Shown here: positions 43,871 through 51,994 of the stretch, piece after piece
Position numbering within the stretch: the first letter of the stretch is position 1
How the letters are laid out: each line of letters starts with the position of its first letter
Translations under genes and position numbers: made by a program
From: Stenotrophomonas indicatrix
GTDB lineage: Bacteria > Pseudomonadota > Gammaproteobacteria > Xanthomonadales > Xanthomonadaceae
Assembly (NCBI RefSeq): GCF_002750975.1
Contig: NZ_PEJS01000001.1
Location: 992,001 to 1,056,000 of the forward strand
Length of the DNA stretch: 64,000 nucleotides
Direction of reading: 5' to 3'
The notes under the pieces: generated by a model
What the model saw: the letters and a program-made list of their open reading frames with translations, nothing else
Told to the model about the DNA's origin: nothing
Database searches by the model: none

Positions 43871-46294
43871 ATGGGTAGAAGTGGCATGGACCAACAGCGT
43901 CGACGGGTACCGATGACCCGCGGGCTGGGACTGCGATTTGCGCTGTTGACGGGCATGGCGATCGGCTTGGTCGCGCTGTCGGCTGTGATCCAGGAGCTGC
44001 AGGCGGCATCGACCGCATGGATCGCAGGGCAGGGCTACTGGTCGCGGGGGCAGCAGGACGCCACCGCAGCGCTCAGCCGTTACCTGGCGCGTGGCCATCT
44101 GCAGGATCTGCAGGATGCCCAGACGGCACTGCAGGTTCCGTTGGGTGACCTGCAGGCCCGCAAGGCGCTGGAGCAACCCGAACCGGACGAGGCGAAAGCC
44201 CGCGCCGGTTTTCTGCGTGGGGGCAATGCCCGCGCCGACATTCCGCGGCTGATCTTCTCGTTCCGCCATGCGCGCAACGTCGGAGCCTTCCGCGAAGCCA
44301 CCTGGTTGTGGCGGCAGACCGACGCAAACCTGCTGGCCATGCAGTCGCTGGCGGAGGAACTGCAACGGCGCCATGGCTCGGGGCCGCTGGACGAGGCGAC
44401 CGTGGATGACTACCTGCATCAGCTGCGTGGCATCGACCACCAGCTGCGCGGGCAGGCGCAGGCGTTCTCGCAGGCACTGCTGCGCATGGCCCGCGCGGTG
44501 CGCATCGCGACCCTGGCCGTGGGCGGCCTGTCGGTCCTGCTGATCAGCCTGATGGCGGTGGCTCTGGCGCGCCGGGTGGGCAAGGACCTGACCGAGCATG
44601 AGAGCCGCTTCCGGGCTGCCTTCTACCAAGCCAACGTCGGCATGCTCAAGCTGGATGCCGGCGGCCGGGTGGTGGAGGCCAACCAGGCGATGGCCGACAT
44701 TCTCGACCATCGTCGGGACGTGCTGCTGCAGATGTCGCTGGCCGAGCTGCTGATGGAGGGCGAGCTGGTGATCGATGAGAGTGGCCACATCGACTGGGAG
44801 CGCCAGCTGCGACCGGGCGAGCTGCGCTTCCGGCGCCGCGATGGCAGCCTGGTGTGGGGGCGCTGGAGTGGTACCGGCGTGCGCACTGCCAGCGGCCGCC
44901 TGTCGGTGTTCGCCATCGTCGAGGATGTCAGCCAGAACCATGCCCTGGCACGTGAGATAGAGCACCACGCCAGCCATGACCCCCTGACCGGCCTGATCAA
45001 TCGTCGGGAGATCGAGCGCCTGCTGGAAAAATCGCTGCTGCAGGTCCGCTCCGACGGTGGAACCCATGCCCTGGGCTACATCAACCTGGACCACTTCAAG
45101 CTGGTCAACGACAGCTTCGGCCACGCGGCCGGCGACCAGATGCTGCGCAGTTTCGCCGAGTACCTGGTCGGCGCGGTGCGCGATGGCGACTGGGTCGGCC
45201 GCCTGGGGGCGGACGAGTTCGCGGTGTTCCTTGCCCGCGCCAACCAGGATGAAGCCAAGCGTGTGCTGCAGCGGTTGATCCGCAACCTGGGCCAGGCCAC
45301 GTTCCCGGTCAGCGAGGGCAGCCCCCAGTTGAGCTGCAGTGTCGGCGTGGTCGAAGTGACAGCCGAGGCGCCGGACGTGAACTGGTTGATGAGCGCGGCC
45401 GACAGCGCGTGCTATGCGGCCAAGCAGGCCGGTCGCAACCGCGTGCATTGCTTCAACGAAAACCGGCTGGCGCTGGAGGAGCGACGGCTGGAGGCCGAAC
45501 GCCTGCAGGGCGTCAGTCGCGCCATGGCCGAGAACCGGATGCTGTTGTATGCGCAGCGCATCGCCAAGGTCGGCGATCCGTCGTACCTGCACTACGAGGT
45601 GCTGGTGCGCATGCGTGACAGTGAAGGCGTACTGCACCTGCCGGGCCAGTTCATGCCTGCGGTGGAGCGCTACGGCATGGCGGTGGTACTGGACCGGCAC
45701 GTGCTCGGCCTGCTTTTCCGCCACCTGCAGGTGTGCCCGGCGCACGTACGGCAGCTGGGCCTGTGCAACGTCAATGTATCGGCCCAGTCGATCGCCGAGC
45801 CGGGATTCCTGGCCTTCGTCTGCGACCTGCTGGAGCGCAACCGCGCGCTGGCGTCCAAGCTCTGTTTCGAGATCACCGAAACGGCGGCCATCGGTAACCT
45901 GAGCCAGGCGCGTGCCTTCATCGACGCGGTCAAGGCGCGCGGCTGCCGGGTGGCGCTGGACGATTTCGGCTCGGGCCTGTCCTCGTTCGGTTATCTGCGG
46001 CAGCTGTCGGCGGACATGCTGAAGATCGATGGGGCGTTCGTGCGCGACATGGACACCGATCCGGTCAGCCGGGCCAGCGTGCGCGCGATCAGCGAGCTGG
46101 GCCGCGAACTGCAGATGGAGGTGGTGGCCGAGTGGGTGGAGACCACCGAAATTGCCGAGGCGCTGGCCGGGATGGGCGTGCAGGGGCTGCAGGGTTATGC
46201 CATTGAACGGCCGCAGCCGCTGGAACGGCTGACCCTGGCTGACCTGCGACCGATGCGGTTGGCCGGTACGCAGGGGCCATCGGCTGTCGGCTGA
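43871..46294 (+). CDS. Membrane PAS-GGDEF-EAL protein with GADEF and EVL motifs
   Basis: The roughly 807-residue protein has a TM helix (about residues 18-38), a helical periplasmic sensor (about 40-205), a second TM helix (about 208-230), a PAS domain (about 240-355), a GGDEF domain and an EAL domain. The cyclase motif is GADEF (about residue 446) instead of GGDEF, and the EAL motif is EVL (YEVLVRM, about 576). Other PDE residues look intact: NVNVSAQSI, FEITETAAI, ALDDFGSGLSSFGYL, MLKIDGAFV and GLQGYAIERP. It may be a PDE with a regulatory GTP-binding GADEF half. Starts at 43871 or 43886 are both possible. Confidence 0.85.
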   Translation: MGRSGMDQQRRRVPMTRGLGLRFALLTGMAIGLVALSAVIQELQAASTAWIAGQGYWSRGQQDATAALSRYLARGHLQDLQDAQTALQVPLGDLQARKALEQPEPDEAKARAGFLRGGNARADIPRLIFSFRHARNVGAFREATWLWRQTDANLLAMQSLAEELQRRHGSGPLDEATVDDYLHQLRGIDHQLRGQAQAFSQALLRMARAVRIATLAVGGLSVLLISLMAVALARRVGKDLTEHESRFRAAFYQANVGMLKLDAGGRVVEANQAMADILDHRRDVLLQMSLAELLMEGELVIDESGHIDWERQLRPGELRFRRRDGSLVWGRWSGTGVRTASGRLSVFAIVEDVSQNHALAREIEHHASHDPLTGLINRREIERLLEKSLLQVRSDGGTHALGYINLDHFKLVNDSFGHAAGDQMLRSFAEYLVGAVRDGDWVGRLGADEFAVFLARANQDEAKRVLQRLIRNLGQATFPVSEGSPQLSCSVGVVEVTAEAPDVNWLMSAADSACYAAKQAGRNRVHCFNENRLALEERRLEAERLQGVSRAMAENRMLLYAQRIAKVGDPSYLHYEVLVRMRDSEGVLHLPGQFMPAVERYGMAVVLDRHVLGLLFRHLQVCPAHVRQLGLCNVNVSAQSIAEPGFLAFVCDLLERNRALASKLCFEITETAAIGNLSQARAFIDAVKARGCRVALDDFGSGLSSFGYLRQLSADMLKIDGAFVRDMDTDPVSRASVRAISELGRELQMEVVAEWVETTEIAEALAGMGVQGLQGYAIERPQPLERLTLADLRPMRLAGTQGPSAVG

Positions 46295-46295
46295 A

Positions 46296-46586
46296 GGTGC
46301 TGCGGCCGGGCGGCGCCCGGCACCCGCTGTAGTGCCGGCCGCTGGCCGGCAACGTCAGCAGCAACAGCAACAGCTGCATTCCGTGGGATGGCGGGGTGGG
46401 TCCGGTTGCGGGGGACGCCGCAAGTACGTCCCTGTAGGCTCGGTCGCGCCATCCATGGCGCTCACGCCCCCGCAACCGGACCCACCCCGCCTTCGACAGA
46501 TCTCCACAATCTGTCGGGATGGCATGACTTGCTCCTGGTGGGTGTCGACCTTGGTCGACACGTAGATCCACGCCATGCGTGGATGA
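46296..46586 (+). repeat. Composite palindromic element C
   Basis: The 736-base gap 46295-47030 has no gene and holds elements C and D. C contains, in order: a CCGGGCGG/CGCCCGG hairpin (about 46303-46319), a SMAG repeat (46329-46350), an AGCAAC tract (46360-46374), a 25-bp perfect palindrome (46390-46414 and 46467-46491), core TACGTCCCTGTA (46425-46436), an inner GCGCC-ATCCAT-GGCGC hairpin (46446-46461), GTGTCGACC-TT-GGTCGACAC (46544-46563) and an ATCCACGC hairpin (46566-46584). Same order and strand as B. Confidence 0.85.
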
Positions 46587-46625
46587 AATCCAATCCATTC
46601 ATTGATTTCGAAACGGTATGAACAT

Positions 46626-46930
46626 CCATCCACGCACGGCGTGGATCTACCAGATGGCGGGACACTGTCAGGGGTGGGGCGGTATGGGCAGGCAGGACCG
46701 TTGGCGCCATGGGCCCGAGGCATGCCCTCGGGCGGATTGGGCAGGACGCCCAACCCCGGTCTTGCCGTGTGCGCAGGACGGCGCACACGAGCAAGGCGCC
46801 ATCGAGCCCCATGGATGGGTTTACGGCGTGTCCTGCCTGCCCATACCGCCCCGCCCACCTCGGTAGCCGCTTTCGCTGTTGCTTCGGCTCCGGCCTCTGC
46901 GGGTGCCGGGCGGCAGCCCGGCCAATACCC
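46626..46930 (-). repeat. Composite element D: multi-branched variant
   Basis: D faces C. After an ATCCACGC-type hairpin (46628-46646) come 28-base arms (46671-46698 and 46830-46857; 27 of 28 pair, the first 23 next to the loop perfectly). The 131-base interior folds into GCCCGAGG/CCTCGGGC (46713-46733), TTGGGC-AGGAC-GCCCAA (46737-46753), GTGTGCGC-AGGACG-GCGCACAC (46767-46788) extended by CTTGC/GCAAG, and CCC-ATGGAT-GGG (about 46808-46819). A loose AAGCAAC-type tract and a GCCGGGC hairpin follow to 46922. The rest of the gap (46931-47030) shows nothing clear except the next gene's upstream region. Confidence 0.8.
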
Positions 46931-47030
46931 CCGCCACTTTGGTCTACACATCGGTGGTGCATTCCGCTGCGATAATGCCGCCAGGGGCGACGCGCAATGG
47001 GCGCGGACGTAAGCAGGAACAGGACGTGGC

Positions 47031-48695
47031 GTGGGCGGCAGGCAGGTGCGTTTGGAAACAGGGGCGGTGCTTGTCCTGCTGCTGGTGTGGTTGGCGTTGC
47101 CGTGGCTGGGCCATGCGCGCAGCGTCGACGCTGGCCGCGATTACCTTCTGGTCGGCACCGCGACAGCCGAACCTACGCCCCATCGCGCGTGCACGCCGGA
47201 GATGCTGGCCGGGCCGCGCCAGCAGACTCGGGTGAATGCCCCGCCAGAAGGCTGGTCCGGCGAGCCGCAGGCGCTGGATGTCTTCAACATCTTTGCCGGC
47301 GAAGTGCGGCTGCAGCACGGTGATCGTGAGATCTGCGGCAACATGCAGGATGCGCGCACCCGCGATTCGCGCTTCCGTGCGGGCATCGGCATGGTGGCGG
47401 TACCCGCTGCCGGCAGCCACGAACCCTTCCTGGTCTCCTGGCAGACGCCGCTGAAGGCGCGCTGGGTTCCCACATTGCAGCTGGGTGCGCCCAGCCCGGT
47501 GCAGCAGAACGACACTGCCCGGCTGCTGGTGCGCGCCGCATGCATCGCCGTGGCAATCGCGCTGGCGCTATCGGCACTGATGGCCTACCTGACCACCCGC
47601 GACCGCAGCTTCCTGATGTATATCGGTGCCACCTTGGTGCTGGTGCTGTGGCAGTCGATCCTGGGCGGCCTCAGCGGCTATCCCGAGCCTTGGCTGCGCG
47701 TCGGCGGGCGCGGTGACTGGTGGCTGCTGGCGCTGACTGCAGCGACCCAGGCACTGGTGTTGCCGGCGCTGTGGCGCCTGAACGGCGGTGACCGCGTACT
47801 GCCACGTTCGCGCGCGGGCCAGCAGCTGGTGTTGTGGTCCCTGCTCACGCTGGCGGCACTGGTGCCGTGGTTGCAGCGCGATGGACTGGTCGTGGTCGCA
47901 CAGGTCCTGCAGTGGAGCTTCATTGCCGGCTGTGCGCTGTCGTTGGCGATGGGCATCTGGGCCCGGTTGCGCGGCGATGTCTGGTCGCTGGCCGGACTGG
48001 CCGCACTGGCGCCGATGCTGATGCTGATCGTGGCCGACGCCGCCAGCGCGCACTGGTTGATGGAATACCGGGTGGAGGCCCTGCAGCTGGCGGTCACCTG
48101 GCTGCTGATGATGGCGGCCTATGCGCTCAACCTGCGCCTGGGCCGGCTGCGCCAGCAGCGCGATGAAATGCGCCAGCTCGCCGAGACCGACATGCTGACC
48201 GGCCTGCCCAACCGCCGTGCCGGCCTGCAGCAGCTGGCCCAGCATCTGCAGGGCGGCGAGCGTGAGAGGGGGCCGCTGGTGATCGGCTTCCTCGATATCG
48301 ATCTGTTCAAGGACATCAATGATCGCCATGGCCACGAGATCGGCGACCAGGTGCTGGTGGCCGTGGCCCGCGCGCTTCGCGCCGCTGTCCGCAGCGAGGA
48401 CCAGGTGGTGCGGATGGGGGGTGAGGAGTTCCTGCTGCTGTTGCCGGGCATGCCGCGTGAGGTTGCGGCCACCCGCCTGGAGCGCCTGCGCCAGCGCATC
48501 ACCGAGACCTGCCGGGACCTGCAGGTGCCCGCTCTGGAGGTGACCGCGAGCATCGGCATGGCACAGTGGCGACCGGCGGAAGATGACCTGGCCGCGCTGC
48601 TGCGGCGCGCCGATCACGCCATGTACGTGGCCAAGCGCAGTGGCCGCAACCGGGTGTTCGATGGCGAAACCGAAGATCCGTTGACCACGGCATGA
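47031..48695 (+). CDS. Membrane diguanylate cyclase (7TM-type sensor, GGEEF)
   Basis: The 554-residue protein has an N-terminal TM helix or signal (about residues 10-28), a periplasmic region (about 30-165), about seven TM helices (about 168-370) and a C-terminal GGDEF domain with FLDIDLFKDINDRHGHEIGD and an intact GGEEF (about residue 463). The RxxD inhibitory site is present in altered context (RSEDQVVRMGGEEF has RSED). It should make c-di-GMP in response to an envelope signal. GTG 47031 is used; GTG 47046 is an alternative. Element D lies in its upstream region. Confidence 0.85.
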   Translation: MGGRQVRLETGAVLVLLLVWLALPWLGHARSVDAGRDYLLVGTATAEPTPHRACTPEMLAGPRQQTRVNAPPEGWSGEPQALDVFNIFAGEVRLQHGDREICGNMQDARTRDSRFRAGIGMVAVPAAGSHEPFLVSWQTPLKARWVPTLQLGAPSPVQQNDTARLLVRAACIAVAIALALSALMAYLTTRDRSFLMYIGATLVLVLWQSILGGLSGYPEPWLRVGGRGDWWLLALTAATQALVLPALWRLNGGDRVLPRSRAGQQLVLWSLLTLAALVPWLQRDGLVVVAQVLQWSFIAGCALSLAMGIWARLRGDVWSLAGLAALAPMLMLIVADAASAHWLMEYRVEALQLAVTWLLMMAAYALNLRLGRLRQQRDEMRQLAETDMLTGLPNRRAGLQQLAQHLQGGERERGPLVIGFLDIDLFKDINDRHGHEIGDQVLVAVARALRAAVRSEDQVVRMGGEEFLLLLPGMPREVAATRLERLRQRITETCRDLQVPALEVTASIGMAQWRPAEDDLAALLRRADHAMYVAKRSGRNRVFDGETEDPLTTA

Positions 48696-48711
48696 GGCGG
48701 GAAGGGCGGTG

Positions 48712-49452
48712 ATGCCGGATAATGGGGCGATGACCAGCCGACTCAACAAATACATCGCCGACACCGGCTTCTGCTCCCGACGCGAGGCCGATCGCCTGAT
48801 CGCCGCCCGCCGGGTCACCGTCAATGGCCATGCCGCCGGCACCGGCGCGGTGGTCGGTGAGGATGACAAGGTGCTGGTCGACGGCCAGCCCCTGCGCGTG
48901 CGCACTGCCCGCAAGCCGGGCGCCCGCCGCCACGTGTACATCGTGCTGAACAAGCCGGTGGGCGTGACCTGCACCACCGAAAGCACGGTGAAGGGCAACA
49001 TCGTCGACTTCGTCGGCCATGAACAGCGCATCTTCCCGATCGGCCGCCTGGACAAGGAGTCCGAAGGCCTGATCCTGATGACCAGCAACGGCGACATCGT
49101 CAACCAGATCCTGCGCGCCGAGAACGGCCACCAGAAGGAATACCTGGTGGCAGTGAACAAGCCGGTCACCGACGAATTCCTGCGCGCGATGGCCCGTGGC
49201 GTGCGCATCCATGACCAGATGACGCTGCCGTGCAAGACCTCGCGGATCGCCAAGTTCGGTTTCCGCATCATCCTGCAGCAGGGATTGAACCGGCAGATCC
49301 GGCTGATGGCGGCCGAGTTCGGCTACCGCGTGACCCAGCTGCGCCGCGTACGTATCGACAACATCAAGATCGGTGCACTGAAGCCGGGCCAGTGGCGCAA
49401 CCTGACCGAGCAGGAGCTTCACGGCCTGTTGCCGCAGCAGCAGGACTGGTAA
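48712..49452 (+). CDS. rluF: 23S rRNA pseudouridine synthase, RluF-like
   Basis: The enzyme isomerises uridine to pseudouridine in rRNA. An N-terminal S4 domain (SRLNKYIADTGFCSRREADRLI) is followed by the RsuA-family core with catalytic Asp in GRLDKESEGLILMTSNGD, and QGLNRQIRLMAAEFGYRVTQLRRVRI. The QILRAENGHQKEYLV segment favours RluF over RluB/RluE/RsuA. ATG 48712 has a GAAGGG ribosome site and gives MPDNGAM..., similar to E. coli RluF; ATG 48730 is an alternative. Confidence 0.88.
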   Translation: MPDNGAMTSRLNKYIADTGFCSRREADRLIAARRVTVNGHAAGTGAVVGEDDKVLVDGQPLRVRTARKPGARRHVYIVLNKPVGVTCTTESTVKGNIVDFVGHEQRIFPIGRLDKESEGLILMTSNGDIVNQILRAENGHQKEYLVAVNKPVTDEFLRAMARGVRIHDQMTLPCKTSRIAKFGFRIILQQGLNRQIRLMAAEFGYRVTQLRRVRIDNIKIGALKPGQWRNLTEQELHGLLPQQQDW

Positions 49453-49462
49453 GCAACGGCCG

Positions 49463-49538
49463 GTAGTGCCGGCCGCTGGCCGGCAACTGCACGGTGCTGG
49501 CAATGAACATCAGGGAGCCGACCAACGGCCGGCACTAC
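49463..49538. repeat. Inverted pair of SMAG (GTAGTGCC) repeats
   Basis: GTAGTGCCGGCCGCTGGCC begins at 49463 and a reverse copy ending GGCCGGCACTAC closes at 49538, with a 31-base spacer. It lies between rluF and the GAF-GGDEF gene and may act as a terminator. Confidence 0.8.
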
Positions 49539-49603
49539 CGGAATGCAGATTGGCCGCCCGCATCCGCTAGACTTTGCGGCGCCCTGCCGGAACGTGACGC
49601 TGC

Positions 49604-50674
49604 ATGATCAAGCCCGACAAGCCCGCCAACGAAGCGCTGCGCCTGGAGGCGCTGTACCGCTACCGGATCCTCGATTCCGAGCGCGAACGCTCGTTCGATG
49701 ACCTGGTGGCCATCGCCAAGGCGGTGTGTGGCACGACCATGGCGGCCGTGACCCTGATCGACGTCGAGCGCCAGTGGTTCAAGTCGATGCAGGGCATCGA
49801 CGCGACCGAGAACCTGCGCAGCGAGTCGATGTGCGGCCACGCGATCCTGCAACCGCAGGAAATCATGGTGGTTGAGGATGCATTGCAGGACGTCCGCTTC
49901 CACGACAATCCGGTGGTGACCGGCGACCCGCATGTGCGCTTCTATGCCGGTGCGCCGTTGATCAGCAGCGACGGCCTGCCGCTGGGAACCCTGTGCGTGT
50001 TCGACGCGCGGCCGCAGCAGCTGGCGACCGACAAGGCCGAAGCGCTGGCCGCGCTGTCGCGGCAGGTGATGGTGGTGATGGAGCTGCGCCGTTTCGCCCT
50101 GGATATCCAGCGGCACATGCTTGAGCGCAACGATTACGAACGCCTGCTGTCGGAGTATCACGATGTGCTGCTGGCCCAGAATGCCGACCTGGCCGAACAG
50201 AGCCGTACCGACGCCCTGACCGGCCTGCCCAACCGGCGGGCACTGGCAGCGGCGCTGGACGAGGCGGTGATTGCCGTCGATGGCCGCGACCGGCAGACCT
50301 GCGTGGCCCTGCTGGACATCGATCATTTCAAGCACATCAATGATTTCCAGGGCCACGCGACCGGCGACCGGGTGCTGGCCGAACTGGGGGCGCTGCTGCG
50401 CTCGCACTTCGCCGGTGGGGGTCTGGCCGCGCGCTATGGCGGCGAGGAATTCGTGGCACTGATGCCGGACGCGGACCTGCGTACCGCCGAACTGCAATGC
50501 GAGTTCCTGCGGGTGGCCGTGTCCAACCTGCCGCTGGGCTTCCCGGTGACCATCAGCATCGGTGTGGCACAGCACCAGCCCGGTGAAACGTCTGACCAGA
50601 CCCTGGCCCGTGCCGATGCCGCGCTGTACCGGGCCAAGGGCGCCGGCCGCAACCGGGTGGAAGTGGCGCCCTGA
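49604..50674 (+). CDS. GAF-GGDEF diguanylate cyclase
   Basis: The 356-residue cytosolic protein has an N-terminal GAF domain (residues 15-160; VCGTTMAAVTLIDVERQWFKS, SMCGHAIL, FYAGAPLISSDGLPLGTLCVFD), a short helical linker and a GGDEF domain with LLDIDHFKHINDFQGHATGD and active GGEEF (about residue 282). The RxxD inhibitory site five residues upstream is absent, so it should lack that feedback. The GAF ligand is unknown. It stands alone between repeats. Confidence 0.88.
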   Translation: MIKPDKPANEALRLEALYRYRILDSERERSFDDLVAIAKAVCGTTMAAVTLIDVERQWFKSMQGIDATENLRSESMCGHAILQPQEIMVVEDALQDVRFHDNPVVTGDPHVRFYAGAPLISSDGLPLGTLCVFDARPQQLATDKAEALAALSRQVMVVMELRRFALDIQRHMLERNDYERLLSEYHDVLLAQNADLAEQSRTDALTGLPNRRALAAALDEAVIAVDGRDRQTCVALLDIDHFKHINDFQGHATGDRVLAELGALLRSHFAGGGLAARYGGEEFVALMPDADLRTAELQCEFLRVAVSNLPLGFPVTISIGVAQHQPGETSDQTLARADAALYRAKGAGRNRVEVAP

Positions 50675-50695
50675 CCGCCCGCGCGGCTGCGGTGG

Positions 50696-50714
50696 ATCCA
50701 CGCCATGCGTGGAT
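50696..50714. repeat. ATCCACGC hairpin repeat
   Basis: ATCCACGCCATGCGTGGAT, an 8-bp stem with a 3-base loop, sits 22 bases after the GAF-GGDEF stop codon. Confidence 0.75.
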
Positions 50715-50794
50715 GGCCCGGGCCTTTGCGTGCAGTCGCAGCCATTGCGATACCCGTACGGCACCCTCAACGTCTCACCGCAAGGACGTCGACC

Positions 50795-51955
50795 ATGCTG
50801 CAGACCCTGGCCATCGCCAATTACCGATCGCTGCATGCGCTGGTGCTGCCGATGCAGCGGCTCAACGTGGTCACCGGCGACAACGGCAGTGGCAAATCCA
50901 GCCTGTACCGCGCGCTGCGCCTGCTGGCGGAAACCGCGCAGGGCGGTGTTGCAGCGGTACTGGCGCGGGAGGGGGGATTGGGCTCGGCGCTGTGGGCCGG
51001 TCCGGAAAAGATCGACCGCCGCGTGCTGGCCGGTGACATCCCGCTGCAGGGCGGGCCGCGCCAGGAATCGGTGGGGCTCAAGCTGGGCTTCGCCACTGAT
51101 GAATTCGGCTACGCCATCGACCTCGGATATCCGCCACCGAGCCGATCAGCTTTCGCGCTGGACCCGCAGATCAAGGCTGAAGCGATCTGGGCAGGGCCGT
51201 TCCTGCGCAGCGCCAATCTGCTGGTCGACCGCCGCGGTGCGTTGGTGCGGCAGCGGCACGCACGCGGCTGGGACCTGGTGGACGACCGTCTTTCGCTGTT
51301 CGACAGCCTGTTCACCCAGGTGGGCGATCCGCAGCGCATGCCGGAAGCCATCACCTTGCGCGAGTACATCCGCCGTTGGCGCTTCTACGACCACTTCCGC
51401 AGCGATGCCGATGCACCGGCGCGACAACCGGCGATGGCGACCCGCACCCCGGTGCTGCACCACGACGGCCGCGACCTCGCCGCCGCCTGGGTGACGATCC
51501 TGGAAGTCGGCGATCCGCAGGCGCTGGCGCGGACGATCGAGGATGCATTTCCGGGAGCGACGGTCAGCTTCGAGGAACTGGATGGCCGACTCGCGCTGCG
51601 CTTCCACCAGCCCGGTCTGCTGCGTCCATTGTCGATGGCCGAATTGTCCGACGGCACGCTGCGGTTCCTGTTGCTGGCCGCGGCCCTGCACACGCCACGG
51701 CCGCCGCCGCTGCTGGTGCTCAACGAGCCGGAGACCAGCCTGCATCCGGACCTGCTGCCGGCGCTGGCACGGTTGATCATCGCCGCCAGTGCACGCAGCC
51801 AGGTCTGGGTGGTATCGCACGCCACGCGCTTGATTGCCGCGCTGGAACAGGCACCGCAGTGCCATTCAATGCACCTGCACAAGGAACACGGGCGTACGCT
51901 GCTGAGCGGGCAGGGCCTGCTGGATGCACCGGCCTGGCATTGGCCGCAGCGCTGA
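50795..51955 (+). CDS. Orphan AAA (RecF/SMC-like) ATPase
   Basis: The 386-residue protein resembles AAA_21/RecF-type ABC ATPases. It has FYR-like start LAIANYRSLHALVLPM, Walker A VVTGDNGSGKSSLYRAL (about residue 28), a middle insert (about 100-230), a signature-like SMAELSDGTLRFLLLAAAL, Walker B LLVLNEPETSLHPDLLPAL (about 310) and the switch VVSHATRLIAALE. No TOPRIM, nuclease or partner gene is adjacent, so it is not obviously one of the OLD, Gabija or retron-associated systems. Role unknown; DNA metabolism is the family guess. ATG 50795 follows AAGGA. Confidence 0.85.
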   Translation: MLQTLAIANYRSLHALVLPMQRLNVVTGDNGSGKSSLYRALRLLAETAQGGVAAVLAREGGLGSALWAGPEKIDRRVLAGDIPLQGGPRQESVGLKLGFATDEFGYAIDLGYPPPSRSAFALDPQIKAEAIWAGPFLRSANLLVDRRGALVRQRHARGWDLVDDRLSLFDSLFTQVGDPQRMPEAITLREYIRRWRFYDHFRSDADAPARQPAMATRTPVLHHDGRDLAAAWVTILEVGDPQALARTIEDAFPGATVSFEELDGRLALRFHQPGLLRPLSMAELSDGTLRFLLLAAALHTPRPPPLLVLNEPETSLHPDLLPALARLIIAASARSQVWVVSHATRLIAALEQAPQCHSMHLHKEHGRTLLSGQGLLDAPAWHWPQR

Positions 51956-51994
51956 GACGGGTGCCGCGAAGATCCACGCAATGCGCGGACGCGC

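Noticed and set aside
46295-47030. Short open frames inside the 736-base gap
   Set aside because: They are created by the palindromes, appear on both strands and lack ribosome sites or coding character.
50795-51955. Anti-phage system of the OLD/Gabija type
   Set aside because: No TOPRIM domain, nuclease or UvrD-like partner is encoded in or beside it.
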